NCBI RefSeq assembly: GCF_003626595.1
Contig: NZ_RBAK01000010.1
Span: 62,001 to 126,000, forward strand
Length of the DNA stretch: 64,000 nt
DNA from: Micromonospora endolithica
GTDB lineage: Bacteria; Actinomycetota; Actinomycetes; Mycobacteriales; Micromonosporaceae
Direction of reading: 5' to 3'
Shown in pieces: positions 42,790 to 51,779 of the stretch. Below the pieces are notes generated by a model that made no database searches, was not told the origin of the DNA, and worked only from the letters and a program-made list of their open reading frames with translations. Position 1 is the stretch's first letter. Each line of letters begins with the position of its first letter. The translations under genes and the position numbers were made by a program.

Positions 42790-43211
42790 TGCGGCATCCG
42801 ACGAGGCAGAGCGCCGATCTCGACTGGTTGCTCGACGAACTGGTGGAGCGGGTACCACCGGCCCGGCAGGCGGTGGTGCTGTCCGCCGACGGGCTGCTGC
42901 TCGGCGCGTCCACCGGCCCGGACCGGTCCGACGCGGAGCACCTGTGCGCGCTGGCCTCCGGCCTGGCCAGCCTGGCGCGCGGTGCCAGCCGGCACGTGGC
43001 GGGCGGTCCGGTGCGGCAGACCGTGGTGGAGATGGAGTCGGCGTACCTCTTCGTGACGGCCGCCGGCCAGGGCACCTGCCTGGCCGTGGTGAGCGAGGCC
43101 GACGCGGACATCGGCCTGGTGGCGTACGAGATGGCGATGCTGGTGACCCGGGTGGGGGAGAATCTGACCGCGCCCGCCCGGTCGACGGCGGGAGCCGCCG
43201 ATGCGGGCTGA
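42789..43211 (+). CDS. cvnB: Conservon roadblock/LC7 protein (CvnB)
   Basis: A 140-residue roadblock/LC7 protein that in conservons acts as an activator partner of the small GTPase CvnD. The fold is covered by LDWLLDELVERVPPARQAVVLSADGLLLG and MESAYLFVTAAGQGTCLAVV. The ATG overlaps the cvnA stop by one base, and its own 3' end overlaps cvnC by 11 bp, so the operon is tightly coupled. Confidence 0.93.
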   Translation: MRHPTRQSADLDWLLDELVERVPPARQAVVLSADGLLLGASTGPDRSDAEHLCALASGLASLARGASRHVAGGPVRQTVVEMESAYLFVTAAGQGTCLAVVSEADADIGLVAYEMAMLVTRVGENLTAPARSTAGAADAG

Positions 43212-43587
43212 CTCACCGGGGGCGTCGCACCAGTGGCTGGACGACGACGCCGGCCCGGTGGTGCGCCCGTACACGCTCACCGGTGGCCGGGTCCGGTCCA
43301 CGCACCGCTTCGACCTGGTCGCGTACGTGCTGGCCGAGCCGGACGCCGATCTGTCCGGCCACCTCGACCTCCAGCCGGAGCACCGGCGACTGGTGGCGCT
43401 GGCCACCCGGCCGGTCCCGGTGGCCGAACTGGCCTCCGACCTCGACCTCGCGGTGGGCGTGGTCCGGGTGCTCCTCGGTGACCTGCTGGGCCGTGGCCTG
43501 ATCACGGTGCACCAGCCGCGTCCCGTCACGAACCTGCCCGACAACGACATCCTCAAGGCGGTGGTCGATGGACTCCGTGCGCTCTGA
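43201..43587 (+). CDS. cvnC: Conservon DUF742 protein (CvnC)
   Basis: A 128-residue DUF742 protein, the third conserved member of a conservon. It is winged-helix-like (VRPYTLTGGRVRSTHRFDLVAYV...HRRLVALATRPVPVAELASDLDL...VRVLLGDLLGRGLI), consistent with the DUF742 core. Its biochemical role is unknown. It overlaps cvnB by 11 bp and cvnD by 20 bp. Confidence 0.93.
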   Translation: MRADSPGASHQWLDDDAGPVVRPYTLTGGRVRSTHRFDLVAYVLAEPDADLSGHLDLQPEHRRLVALATRPVPVAELASDLDLAVGVVRVLLGDLLGRGLITVHQPRPVTNLPDNDILKAVVDGLRAL

Positions 43588-44164
43588 CGGCTCCGACCGG
43601 CGGATCCCGCTCGCGCTGAAGATCCTGGTCGCCGGTGGCTTCGGCGCCGGGAAGACGACACTGGTCAGCGCGTTGAGCGAGGTCCGGCCGTTGCAGACCG
43701 AGGAGGTGTTGACCGGGGCCGGGATCGGCACCGACGACACCTCCGGGGTGGAGACGAAGTCGACCACCACGGTGGCGATGGACTTCGGCCGGATCACGAT
43801 CAACGAGGATCTCCAGGTCTACCTCTTCGGTACGCCGGGTCAGGACCGCTTCTGGTTCCTCTGGGACGAGCTGGCCTTCGGGGCGCTCGGCGCGGTGGTG
43901 CTGGCGGACACCCGGCGGCTGGCCGACTGCTTCCCGTCGATCGACTACTTCGAACAGCGGGGTGTGCCGTTCGTGGTGGGCGTCAACTGCTTCGACGGCT
44001 CCCGGCGGTTCAGCCTGGAGACCGTACGCCAGGCGCTGGACCTGGACCCCGACGTGCCGCTGCTGCTCTGCGACGCCCGGGACCGGCAGTCCGGCAAGGA
44101 GGTGCTCATCGCGCTGGTGGAGCACGTGGCGCGGCAGCGGGGTGAGCCCGTCCCGGCCGCCTGA
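43568..44164 (+). CDS. cvnD: Conservon small GTPase (CvnD)
   Basis: A 198-residue G protein. G1 is VAGGFGAGKTTLVSAL, G3 is LFGTPGQDRFWFLWDEL and G4 is VGVNCFDG (NxxD); a switch-1 threonine lies in GVETKSTTTV. These match conservon GTPases, in which the kinase-like CvnA, CvnB and CvnC control the GTPase in a G-protein-coupled-like complex at the membrane. In Streptomyces, conservons affect development and antibiotic production; the role here is unknown. The start is inside the cvnC 3' end. Confidence 0.95.
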   Translation: MDSVRSDGSDRRIPLALKILVAGGFGAGKTTLVSALSEVRPLQTEEVLTGAGIGTDDTSGVETKSTTTVAMDFGRITINEDLQVYLFGTPGQDRFWFLWDELAFGALGAVVLADTRRLADCFPSIDYFEQRGVPFVVGVNCFDGSRRFSLETVRQALDLDPDVPLLLCDARDRQSGKEVLIALVEHVARQRGEPVPAA

Positions 44165-44196
44165 GCCCGCCCGCCGACGACTTCGCCGGCCCGGCC

Positions 44197-44217
44197 CGGA
44201 AATGCGCCGGATTTCCG
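44197..44217 (+). terminator. Inverted repeat after conservon
   Basis: CGGAAAT (44197-44203) pairs with ATTTCCG (44211-44217) around 7 nt. No U-tract; could be a terminator or an operator for the lactonase gene. Confidence 0.4.
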
Positions 44218-44287
44218 TGTCCGGAAGCGGCGGACCGGGAACCCTCTGGTTGGATCGGGAAGAGGAATTCGGCGGAGGGCGGGTCCG

Positions 44288-45325
44288 GTGACGGCTCAGG
44301 ATGCGATCGTCCACATCGGTGGCTACACGGCGCACAGCGGTGGTCGGGGGGCCGGCATCGTCGCCGCCCGCCGGGACCCCGGCTCCGGCGCGCTGACGCC
44401 CCTGGGCACGGTCGCGGTCACCCCGTCGCCGTCGTTCCTCGCCCGGCATCCCCGACTGCCCGTGCTGTACGCGGTCAACGAGCTGCCGGACGGGACGGTC
44501 AGCGCGTTCGGGGTGGGCGCGGACGGCGATCTCGATCCGCTCGTCGTCCGGTCCACCGGCGGGGCCGAGCCCTGCCACCTGGCGGTCACCCCGGACGGCG
44601 GGCACCTGTTCGCGGCCAACTACGGCGGTGGCAGCGTGGCCGTCTTCCCGCTGGACGAGCGGGGGGTGCCCGGTGAGCGCAGCGATCTGGTCCGGCACGA
44701 GGGGCACGGTCCGGATCCGGACCGCCAGGAGCACGCGCACACCCACATGGTGAATCCGGCGCCCGACCGGGGGCCGCTGCTCGCGGTCGATCTGGGCACC
44801 GACTCGGTCTACCGGTACGACCTGGACCCCGCCTCGGGCCGGCTGGTGCCCCGGGCGCCCCGCCTGCGGACGGCCGCCGGGACCGGTCCCCGGCACCTGG
44901 CCCGGCACCCGGACGGCCGCCGCTGCTGGCTGGTGGGGGAGCTGGACGGTGGGGTCGTCGCCTACGACCTGACCGACGACGGCGCGCTGCACCAGCGCGG
45001 TCGGGTGGAGGCGAGCGGCCGGTCCGGGCACGTGCAGCCGTCGGAGATCGCGGTCGGGCCGGACGGGCGCTTCCTCTACGTGGCGAACCGCGGAGTGGGC
45101 ACGGTGGCGGTGTTCGCGCTCGACGGGGACCTGCCGAAGCTGGTGACCGAGGTGGACACCGGCGGTGAGTGGCCGCGTCACTTCGCGTTGACCGGCTCGC
45201 ACCTCTATGTCGCCGACGAGCGGGCGGACATGGTGCGGGTGTTCCGGGTGGACCCGGTCGAGGGCGTGCCGACCGCCGTCGGGGAACCGGTGGCGGTGCC
45301 GAGCCCGACCTGCGTGCTGCCGTGA
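44288..45325 (+). CDS. Lactonase family (6-phosphogluconolactonase-type) beta-propeller
   Basis: A 345-residue seven-bladed beta-propeller of the YbhE/Pgl type. It shows IHIGGYTAHSGGRGAGIV, repeated blades with HLAVTPDGGHLFAANYGGGSV, GPRHLARHPDGRRCWLVGE, QPSEIAVGPDGRFLYVANRG and RHFALTGSHLYVADERADMV. Homologues hydrolyse 6-phosphogluconolactone or related sugar lactones. The acidic and histidine residues near HVNPAPDRGPLLAVD-like segments suit a metal or lactone site. The GTG at 44288 is the first suitable start. Single gene; no pentose-phosphate neighbours. Confidence 0.88.
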   Translation: MTAQDAIVHIGGYTAHSGGRGAGIVAARRDPGSGALTPLGTVAVTPSPSFLARHPRLPVLYAVNELPDGTVSAFGVGADGDLDPLVVRSTGGAEPCHLAVTPDGGHLFAANYGGGSVAVFPLDERGVPGERSDLVRHEGHGPDPDRQEHAHTHMVNPAPDRGPLLAVDLGTDSVYRYDLDPASGRLVPRAPRLRTAAGTGPRHLARHPDGRRCWLVGELDGGVVAYDLTDDGALHQRGRVEASGRSGHVQPSEIAVGPDGRFLYVANRGVGTVAVFALDGDLPKLVTEVDTGGEWPRHFALTGSHLYVADERADMVRVFRVDPVEGVPTAVGEPVAVPSPTCVLP

Positions 45326-45453
45326 ATCGTTTGCGCGTTTCGCCACGTCTTGCGCCCGCTTAATCACCCATAGTAACGAAACGGCGATCAACTGTTTCTC
45401 CTGCGTAACTTTCGTCCGAACGGTTGTGGCAGTACGGGCGATGGGTCCGCAAG

Positions 45454-47211
45454 ATGGTCAGCGTGTCAGCAGGCCGCCATCGCATGCGTTCCAACATCCA
45501 CGCCGCCGGAGCCGCCGCAGCGGTCGGCGTCCTCGTCGTCACCGCCGGCGGCTACTTCGGCTACCAGCAGTTGGCGCAGCAGGACTGCTCGGGGAGGATC
45601 GACCTCGCCGTCGCCGTGGCGACCGAGCTCGCCCCGGCCGTCGACGACGTCGCGACCGAGTGGGAGAAGGCGGGTGCGGCGGTCGGTGGAACCTGCATCG
45701 ACGTGACCGTGTCGGCCTCCGAGCCGGTCGAAGTGGCGGCCACCGTCGCCGCCAAGCACGGCGCCACCCTCGCCGGTGTCGGGCAGGCCAGTGGCACGGC
45801 GGTCAGCCCGGACGTGTGGGTTCCCGACTCGTCCACCTGGCTGCTGCGGCTCAAGACCGGCGGCGCGACCGCGTTCGACCCGGGCAACGGGTCGTCCATC
45901 GCGCGCAGCCCGGTGGTCGTGGCGATGCCACAGCCGATCGCCACCCGGCTCGGCTGGCCGGACAAGAAGCTGAGTTGGGTGAGCCTGGTCCAGCAGGTCA
46001 ACAGCAGCAAGCCGCTGAAGACCGGCATCGTCGATCCCACCCGGGACGCCGCCGGCCTCTCCGGTCTGCTCTCGCTGACCACCGCCGCGGGCAGCGCCGG
46101 TAAGGACGCGCAGAAGGACACCGTCGGGGCGCTGCGGGCGCTGGCCACCGGCCGGTCCAACCTGCGGCAGGACCTGGTGGCCAAGTTCCCCACGGCGGAG
46201 GACCCGACCACGATCGCCCGCTCCCTCGGCGCGGCGGCCCTCTCCGAAGAGGACGTGATCGCGTACAACAACAAGAAGCCGCCGGTGCCGCTGGCCGCGC
46301 TCTATCTGGAACCGGCGTCGATCCCGCTGGACTACCCGTACGCGGTGCTGCCGGGCATCGAGCCGGCGAAGGCGTCCGCGGCCCGGGTGCTGTTCGAGCT
46401 GCTCACCAAGCCGGCCTTCCGGGACCGGTTGGCAGCGCAGTCGCTGCGCGCGCCGGACGGCAACTGGGGCGACGGCTTCACCGCCCCGCCCGGCGCGCCC
46501 AGCCCGGCGGGAGGTGCGGCGAGCACTCCGGCCAACGGCGGCGGCGCCGCCGGCGACCTGGACCCGGCCGCCATCGAGCGGGCCGTCTCCAGCTGGTCCA
46601 TCGCCACCCAGTCCGGCCGGATGCTCTGCATCATCGACGTCTCCGGATCGATGAAGAACAAGGTGCCCAGCGCGAACAACGCCACCCGGCAGCAGGTGAC
46701 GGTGGCCGCCGCCCAGCGGGGCCTGAACCTCTTCGACGACGCGTGGCAGATCGGCCTGTGGACGTTCTCCACCAACCTCGACGGCGCCCGGGACTACCGG
46801 GAGCTGGTCGACATCGGCCCGCTGTCGACCCAGCGCGGCCGGTTGGAGCAGGCGCTGGCCGGGGTGCAGTCGTCCAGCGGTGACACCGGGCTCTACGACA
46901 CGGTGCTGGCGGCGTACAAGACGGTCCAGGAGGACTGGGACCCCGGGCAGGTCAACTCGATCGTGCTGTTCACCGACGGCAAGAACGAGGACGCCAACGG
47001 CATCAGCCAGGCGAAGCTGCTGTCCGAACTCAAGCGGATCAAGGATCCGGAGCGGCCGGTGCAGGTCGTCCTCATCGGCATCGGCAGTGAGGTCAACAAG
47101 GCGGAGCTGAAGGCGATCACCGACATCACCGGTGGCGGTCCCTTCGTCACCGAGGACCCGAACAACATCGGCGCGATCTTCCTCAACGCGATCGCGCTGC
47201 GTAAGTCCTGA
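45454..47211 (+). CDS. Membrane-anchored substrate-binding/VWA fusion protein
   Basis: An exported protein of about 585 residues. After one membrane segment (about 12-35), residues 45-345 resemble an ABC-type periplasmic binding fold (RIDLAVAVATELAPAVDDVATEWEKAG...DVWVPDSSTWLLRL...SPVVVAMPQPIA). A linker rich in P and G follows, then a von Willebrand A domain (about 385-585) with an intact MIDAS: D395-V-S-G-S in MLCIIDVSGSM, T in STNLDG-region and D in VLFTDGKNED. It is a known actinobacterial architecture of unknown role, presumably sensing or scaffolding outside the cell. The start is uncertain; TTG 45424 and ATG 45484 are alternatives. Confidence 0.82.
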   Translation: MVSVSAGRHRMRSNIHAAGAAAAVGVLVVTAGGYFGYQQLAQQDCSGRIDLAVAVATELAPAVDDVATEWEKAGAAVGGTCIDVTVSASEPVEVAATVAAKHGATLAGVGQASGTAVSPDVWVPDSSTWLLRLKTGGATAFDPGNGSSIARSPVVVAMPQPIATRLGWPDKKLSWVSLVQQVNSSKPLKTGIVDPTRDAAGLSGLLSLTTAAGSAGKDAQKDTVGALRALATGRSNLRQDLVAKFPTAEDPTTIARSLGAAALSEEDVIAYNNKKPPVPLAALYLEPASIPLDYPYAVLPGIEPAKASAARVLFELLTKPAFRDRLAAQSLRAPDGNWGDGFTAPPGAPSPAGGAASTPANGGGAAGDLDPAAIERAVSSWSIATQSGRMLCIIDVSGSMKNKVPSANNATRQQVTVAAAQRGLNLFDDAWQIGLWTFSTNLDGARDYRELVDIGPLSTQRGRLEQALAGVQSSSGDTGLYDTVLAAYKTVQEDWDPGQVNSIVLFTDGKNEDANGISQAKLLSELKRIKDPERPVQVVLIGIGSEVNKAELKAITDITGGGPFVTEDPNNIGAIFLNAIALRKS

Positions 47212-47458
47212 GTCCGGCTCCCGAGCCGGGCATCGGGCGACGGGCCCGTCGTCGCGGTGCGCACCCACCGCGACGGCGGGCCCATCGCCGGATCCGGTCG
47301 ACCGACCGGATCCGGCGGCGAAGAAAAGTGACGGCAATACGTCCGAAGCAATCGGCGTGGACAGTTGTCGATGCAGGATGTGATACTGCCCCGGCACGAC
47401 CGCCGCTCACCGGGCGCCGGCGGACCGGGGCGATCCGTGATCGATGTGGGGAGGTCCG

Positions 47459-48943
47459 GTGACGTCGGCGACGCTGTTGACCCCCACCCGGACGACGTCC
47501 GGCCCGGGGCGGTCCCCGGGCGGCCGGCTGTCCCGGGCCGACGAGCGGGCGTACGTCCGGTTGCTGGTGGTGCTGGACACCGCGGTGCTGGTGCTCGCGG
47601 TGCTCGTCGGTTACGTCACCCGCTTCGGCGACACCGACCCCGGCGGATCGAAGATCCCGTACGTCGTCTTCGCCCCCGGCCTGGTGCTGGCCTGGCTGAT
47701 CTCGCTGAAGGCGTTGCGCTGCTACGACGACCAGGTGCTGGGCTACGGCGCCGACGAGTACCGGCGGGTCTACTCGGCGAGCCTGCGCCTCGCCGGCGGC
47801 ATCGCGATCGCCGGCTACATCTTCGACGCCGGTGTGTCCCGGGGCTTCCTGGCCATCTCCTTCGCGGTCGGCACGGTCGGGCTTGAGCTGGTCCGGTTCG
47901 CCGCCCGCAAGCGGCTGCACCGGGCCCGTTCGCGGGGCACCGGCTGGTCACGCAAGGTGCTGGTGGTCGGCGACACGGCACACGTGCTGGAGCTGGTGCA
48001 CACGCTGCGCCGGGAGCCGTACGCCGGCTACCAGGTGGTGGGGGCCTGCATCCCGGACGCCCTGCTGGCGCCGGTCCCGCAGCGGCTGGGCGACGTGCCG
48101 GTGGTCGGCTCCTTCCGGGGCATCCCGGAGGCCGCCACCGCCATCGGGGCGGACACCGTGGCGGTGACCGCGTCCGGTGAGCTGACCGCCACCCGGCTGC
48201 GTCGGCTCGGCTGGCAGTTGGAGGGCACCGGGGTGGACCTGGTGGTCGCCCCGGCGCTGACCGACGTGGCGGGCCCGCGCATCCACACCCGTCCGGTCGC
48301 CGGCCTGCCGCTGATCCACGTCGAGGCGCCGGAGTTCCGGGGTGCCCGGAAACTGGTCAAGGGCTTCGTCGACCGGGCCGCCTCGTCGTTCGCGCTGGCT
48401 CTGCTGATGCCGCTGCTGGCGGTGATCGCGCTGGCCATCAAGGTCGACAGCCGGGGGCCGGTGTTCTTCCGGCAGACCCGGGTGGGCCAGGGCGGCCGGG
48501 AGTTCGGCGTCTGGAAGTTCCGCACCATGGTGATCAACGCCGACGCGCTGCTGGCCGAGTTGTCCGTCCGCAACGAGACCGACGGCCTGATGTTCAAGAT
48601 GCGCGACGATCCCCGGGTGACCCGGGTCGGCCGGCTGCTGCGCAAGTGGTCGCTGGACGAGCTTCCGCAGCTCCTCAACGTCGTGTGCGGGCAGATGAGC
48701 CTGGTCGGCCCCCGTCCGCCGCTGCCCTCCGAGGTCGCCCGGTACGACGGTGACGTGGCCCGCCGGCTGCTGGTCAAGCCGGGCATGACCGGTCTCTGGC
48801 AGGTCAGCGGCCGGTCCGACCTGAGCTGGGAGGACGGCATCCGGCTGGACCTCTACTACGTGGAGAACTGGTCGCTCGCCGCCGACCTGACCATCCTCTG
48901 GAAGACCTTCGGCGCGGTGGTCAACAGCCGCGGCGCGTACTGA
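47459..48943 (+). CDS. Exopolysaccharide polyprenyl glycosylphosphotransferase
   Basis: A 494-residue WbaP/CpsE-like initiating enzyme that transfers a sugar phosphate to undecaprenyl phosphate. Four N-terminal membrane segments (about 25-150), a CoA/NAD-like soluble domain (about 160-290) and the bacterial sugar-transferase domain at the end (KVDSRGPVFFRQTRVGQGGREF, KFRTM, KWSLDELPQLLNVV, MSLVGPRPPLPSEV, KPGMTGLWQVSGRSDLSW). The conserved DE pair of SLDELPQL is intact. The GTG at 47459 has GGGGAGG about 6 bases upstream. It lacks neighbouring polysaccharide genes, so the product is unknown. Confidence 0.94.
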   Translation: MTSATLLTPTRTTSGPGRSPGGRLSRADERAYVRLLVVLDTAVLVLAVLVGYVTRFGDTDPGGSKIPYVVFAPGLVLAWLISLKALRCYDDQVLGYGADEYRRVYSASLRLAGGIAIAGYIFDAGVSRGFLAISFAVGTVGLELVRFAARKRLHRARSRGTGWSRKVLVVGDTAHVLELVHTLRREPYAGYQVVGACIPDALLAPVPQRLGDVPVVGSFRGIPEAATAIGADTVAVTASGELTATRLRRLGWQLEGTGVDLVVAPALTDVAGPRIHTRPVAGLPLIHVEAPEFRGARKLVKGFVDRAASSFALALLMPLLAVIALAIKVDSRGPVFFRQTRVGQGGREFGVWKFRTMVINADALLAELSVRNETDGLMFKMRDDPRVTRVGRLLRKWSLDELPQLLNVVCGQMSLVGPRPPLPSEVARYDGDVARRLLVKPGMTGLWQVSGRSDLSWEDGIRLDLYYVENWSLAADLTILWKTFGAVVNSRGAY

Positions 48944-48974
48944 CCGGGCCGGGCCGGCCCGCCGCCTCCGCCGG

Positions 48975-50105
48975 TCAGGGCTGCGGCCCGGTCCAGTCCA
49001 GGCAGACCACGACCGCGTCGTCCACCAGGTCCCCGGACACGAAGGCGCGCAGGTCACCGATGAGCGACCGGACGGCCTCCAGCGGCTCCATCGGGCCGGT
49101 CCGGCGCAGGAACCGCTCCAGCGCCGTCTCCCCGTACCGGACCTCCTGTCCGGTGGCCTCGACGACCCCGTCGCTGACCACGAACAGCCGGTCGCCGCGG
49201 CGCAGCTCGAACCGCTGGGACCGGTAGTCGGTGGCCTCGAACATGCCCAGCGGGAACTGCGCTTCCAGCGGCAGCTCCCGGACGTCGCCGTCCCGGAGCA
49301 GCAGCAGGCGGGGCGACCCGGCGTCGACCGCGACCAGGACCCCGGTACGCAGGTCCAGCTCCAGCAGCAGCGCGGCGACGTGCCGGTCACCCCGGTGCAG
49401 GTCGTACACCGCCTGGTCGGCCAGCGCCGCCTGGTCGGCGACGTCCAGTCCGGCGCGCCGGGCGTTGCGCAGGGCGTGCGTGGCCAGCGAGGTGAGGATC
49501 GAGGCGGCCACCCCCTCACCCATTCCGTTGATCGTGGACAGCCACAGCCGGTCGCCGTCGTCGGACCAGTCGAAGCTGTCACCCCGCACCGCGTACGCCG
49601 GTTCGAGCTGGCCGGCGAGGCTGAACGAGGGGCGGATCCGACTCCGGCCGGGCAGCAGTTCCCACTGCATCTCGGCGGCCAGGGTCAGCCGGCGGGAACG
49701 TCGGGAGGACAGGTAGACGTCGGTGCCGCCGGTCACGGCGGCGATCTCGTGCGCCAGGGCGGTGGCGATCCGCGCGAGTTCCTCGACCACGGCCGCGTCG
49801 TCCGGCACCGGCCCCACCCGCAGCACCCCGCGCCGTTCGCCGCGCATCGACACCGGCAGGTACGCCTCGTCGCCGGCGAGCAGCGGTGTCTGGTGGTCGA
49901 AGCAGCGCCAGGCGGGGTGGCCCGGCCCGGTGACCGGGTCCCCTCCGCCGAGCGGCAGCAGCACCGACAGGCGGTAGTCAACCTGGAGCAGTTCCACCCG
50001 CTCGATCTGGTAGGAGGCGGCCAGGGTGGCGGCGATCCGGTCGACAAGAAGGTCGGCGGGCGCGTCGATCAGCACCTCTCGTGCCCGGTTGACCGGTTCA
50101 CTCAT
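48975..50105 (-). CDS. SpoIIE-type PP2C phosphatase
   Basis: A 376-residue protein phosphatase that probably dephosphorylates an anti-anti-sigma factor. An N-terminal GAF-like sensor (about 20-145) is followed by the PP2C/SpoIIE domain (about 170-375). Metal-site residues appear as AYAVRGDSFDWSDDGDR (usually GGDFYD), GMGEGVAAS, VDAGSPRLLLLRDGD, DRLFVVSDGVVEA and VDDAVVVCLDW. AAGGAGAAGG precedes the ATG at 50105. Its first glycine-aspartate motif reads RGDSFDW, slightly degenerate. Adjacent to a divergent MarR gene and a second SpoIIE phosphatase cluster. Confidence 0.9.
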   Translation of the reverse strand: MSEPVNRAREVLIDAPADLLVDRIAATLAASYQIERVELLQVDYRLSVLLPLGGGDPVTGPGHPAWRCFDHQTPLLAGDEAYLPVSMRGERRGVLRVGPVPDDAAVVEELARIATALAHEIAAVTGGTDVYLSSRRSRRLTLAAEMQWELLPGRSRIRPSFSLAGQLEPAYAVRGDSFDWSDDGDRLWLSTINGMGEGVAASILTSLATHALRNARRAGLDVADQAALADQAVYDLHRGDRHVAALLLELDLRTGVLVAVDAGSPRLLLLRDGDVRELPLEAQFPLGMFEATDYRSQRFELRRGDRLFVVSDGVVEATGQEVRYGETALERFLRRTGPMEPLEAVRSLIGDLRAFVSGDLVDDAVVVCLDWTGPQP

Positions 50106-50164
50106 ACCTTCTCCTTGATCACAAGCCCAGAGTCCCCGGAAGGGGGAGTACGCTCGGGCGCACC

Positions 50165-50728
50165 ATGGCCGAAGCGAACGGTCCGCCGGGACCTGAGACG
50201 AGTATGGCTGCTGAGCTGGACGCCGCGGCGGGTGCCCTCGTGGCCGTCTGGGAGGCGGCCCGCGAGAGCACGACCAGCCGTGTCTCCGGAGCGCAGCTAC
50301 GGGTGATCATGGTGGTGGAGCAGTACGACGGGATCAACCTGCGCCGGCTCGCCAACCGGCTGGGCATGTTGCTCTCGTCGGCCAGTCGGCTGTGCGACCG
50401 GCTGGTGGCCGCCGGGATGCTGGAGCGGGAGCCCGGGCGCCTCGACCGTCGGGAGATCTCGCTGCACCTCACCGCCGAGGCCGGTCAGCTCCTCACCGAG
50501 TTGCGGCGGAACCGCCGGGAACAGCTCACCACGATCCTCGCCGGGATGTCGCCGGCGGGCGCTCAGGCGCTGCTCCGGGGGCTGCGCGAGTTCGACGAGG
50601 CGGCGCGTCGTCAGGACGCCTCGCTGTCGTACGTCCCGAGCTGGTCGGACGCGGACGAGACGCCGCGCCGGACCGCGTCCGGCGCGCAGTGGCGGGCGGA
50701 CGAGCCACCGTCGGTCAGGACGGCCTGA
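50165..50728 (+). CDS. MarR-family regulator
   Basis: A 187-residue winged-helix protein. The DNA-binding core is LRVIMVVEQYDGINLRRLANRLGMLLSSASRLCDRLVAAGMLEREPGRLDRREISLHLTAEG-like, with recognition helix SSASRLCDRLVAAG and the wing DRREISLHLT. The C-terminal 40 residues are polar and disordered. ATG 50165 lacks a good ribosome-binding site; ATG 50204 (MAAELDAA) is an alternative. It is divergent from the SpoIIE phosphatase with 59 bp between starts. Its 3' end overlaps the end of the convergent B12-binding gene by 14 bp. Confidence 0.88.
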   Translation: MAEANGPPGPETSMAAELDAAAGALVAVWEAARESTTSRVSGAQLRVIMVVEQYDGINLRRLANRLGMLLSSASRLCDRLVAAGMLEREPGRLDRREISLHLTAEAGQLLTELRRNRREQLTTILAGMSPAGAQALLRGLREFDEAARRQDASLSYVPSWSDADETPRRTASGAQWRADEPPSVRTA

Positions 50729-51779
50729 GCCCCGCCCGGCCGGTGCGCGGGCCCGGGGCGGCCCGCGCCGCACGCAGGTAACGGTCGGACCGGGGGTGCT
50801 CGACCAGCATCTCGGCGCAGCAGGCGAGGATGGTGGCCAGCACGTCGCCGCGGTCGTTGCGGGACCCCGGCAGCGCCTCGCGCTGCCAGGTGGTGTGGTC
50901 GAGCAGCAGCTGCGGGTCGCCGACCCGGATCGCCGCGGCGAGTGCGTCCACCAGATGGGCCACGGCGTTCGCCAGGGCCTCGGCGTCCTCCTCGGGCGGG
51001 TCCACCGCGGCCAGGGCCGCCTGCACGATGTCGCGCCGCCGGCGTAGCACCCTCAGGTATTCGTCCGCGTCCGGCGCCGGAGACCGACCGGCGTGCGTGG
51101 CCGGCGGCAGGCTCCCGTCCAGCAGCCGGGTGGCGTCGCGGGCCGAACCGCCCCAGGCGGCAGCGCCCACCGCCGCGGCCCACCGGCCGTCCACGCCGAA
51201 GCCGGGGCCGCCCGCCACGACCGGCACGCCGGCGGCGCGGCACGCCTCGATCATCCGCCCGGCCCGGATCAGGCGGTGGGGTTGCACGCAGCTCAGCAGC
51301 ACCGTGTCCGGACCGGCCTGGTGCAGGTAGGACACCAGGTGCCGGCCGGGCACGCTGGCCCCGAGGAAGGTCACCCGCCAGCCGTCCGCCCGGACCACCT
51401 CGGCGACGATCCGCGCGGCCAGCGCGTGCCACTCGCCCTCCACGCAGGCCAGCAACACGTGCCCCCGGGTCGGGGCCGGCGGGATCCGCGCGCCCACCGC
51501 GCCGACCACCTGCTCGCTGACATGGGTGGCGGCGTGTTCCTGGGCGACGCTCCACCGCCCGGCCAGCCAGCGCAGCCCGATCTCCCGCTGGGCGGCGGCC
51601 ACCACGTCGACCAGGACGTCCGCGACGGTCCAGCCGCCGTCCAGCAGGCCCAGCGCGAGCCGGGTCGCCGCCGGGTGGTCGGCGGCGTCCAGACACCGCA
51701 GGTACGCCTCGACCACCGCCGTCGCGTCGGTCCGGGTTGGTGCCCGGTCCGGACCGGCCCGTTCCGGTGCCCCGGTCAC
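50715..51779 (-). CDS. Cobalamin-binding photoreceptor-like protein without DNA-binding domain
   Basis: A 354-residue soluble protein. Residues about 20-98 form the helical cap (B12-binding_2) and 105-240 the Rossmann-like B12 domain; about 115 helical residues follow. The cap carries W71-x9-E81-H82 (RWLAGRWSVAQEH), the recalled hallmark of CarH/LitR-type adenosylcobalamin light sensors. The lower ligand motif is E116-x-H118-xx-A121 (EGEWHALA), keeping the histidine but with Ala for the usual Gly. No MerR domain precedes it, so the output must go through a partner. The GTG start at 51779 overlaps the SpoIIE phosphatase stop (GTGA), implying co-translation and possibly a light- or redox-responsive phosphatase pathway. 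Confidence 0.85.
   Translation of the reverse strand: MTGAPERAGPDRAPTRTDATAVVEAYLRCLDAADHPAATRLALGLLDGGWTVADVLVDVVAAAQREIGLRWLAGRWSVAQEHAATHVSEQVVGAVGARIPPAPTRGHVLLACVEGEWHALAARIVAEVVRADGWRVTFLGASVPGRHLVSYLHQAGPDTVLLSCVQPHRLIRAGRMIEACRAAGVPVVAGGPGFGVDGRWAAAVGAAAWGGSARDATRLLDGSLPPATHAGRSPAPDADEYLRVLRRRRDIVQAALAAVDPPEEDAEALANAVAHLVDALAAAIRVGDPQLLLDHTTWQREALPGSRNDRGDVLATILACCAEMLVEHPRSDRYLRAARAAPGPRTGRAGLRPS

Noticed and set aside
47459..48943. Start of an exopolysaccharide gene cluster
   Set aside because: Only the initiating transferase is present; flanking genes are unrelated.
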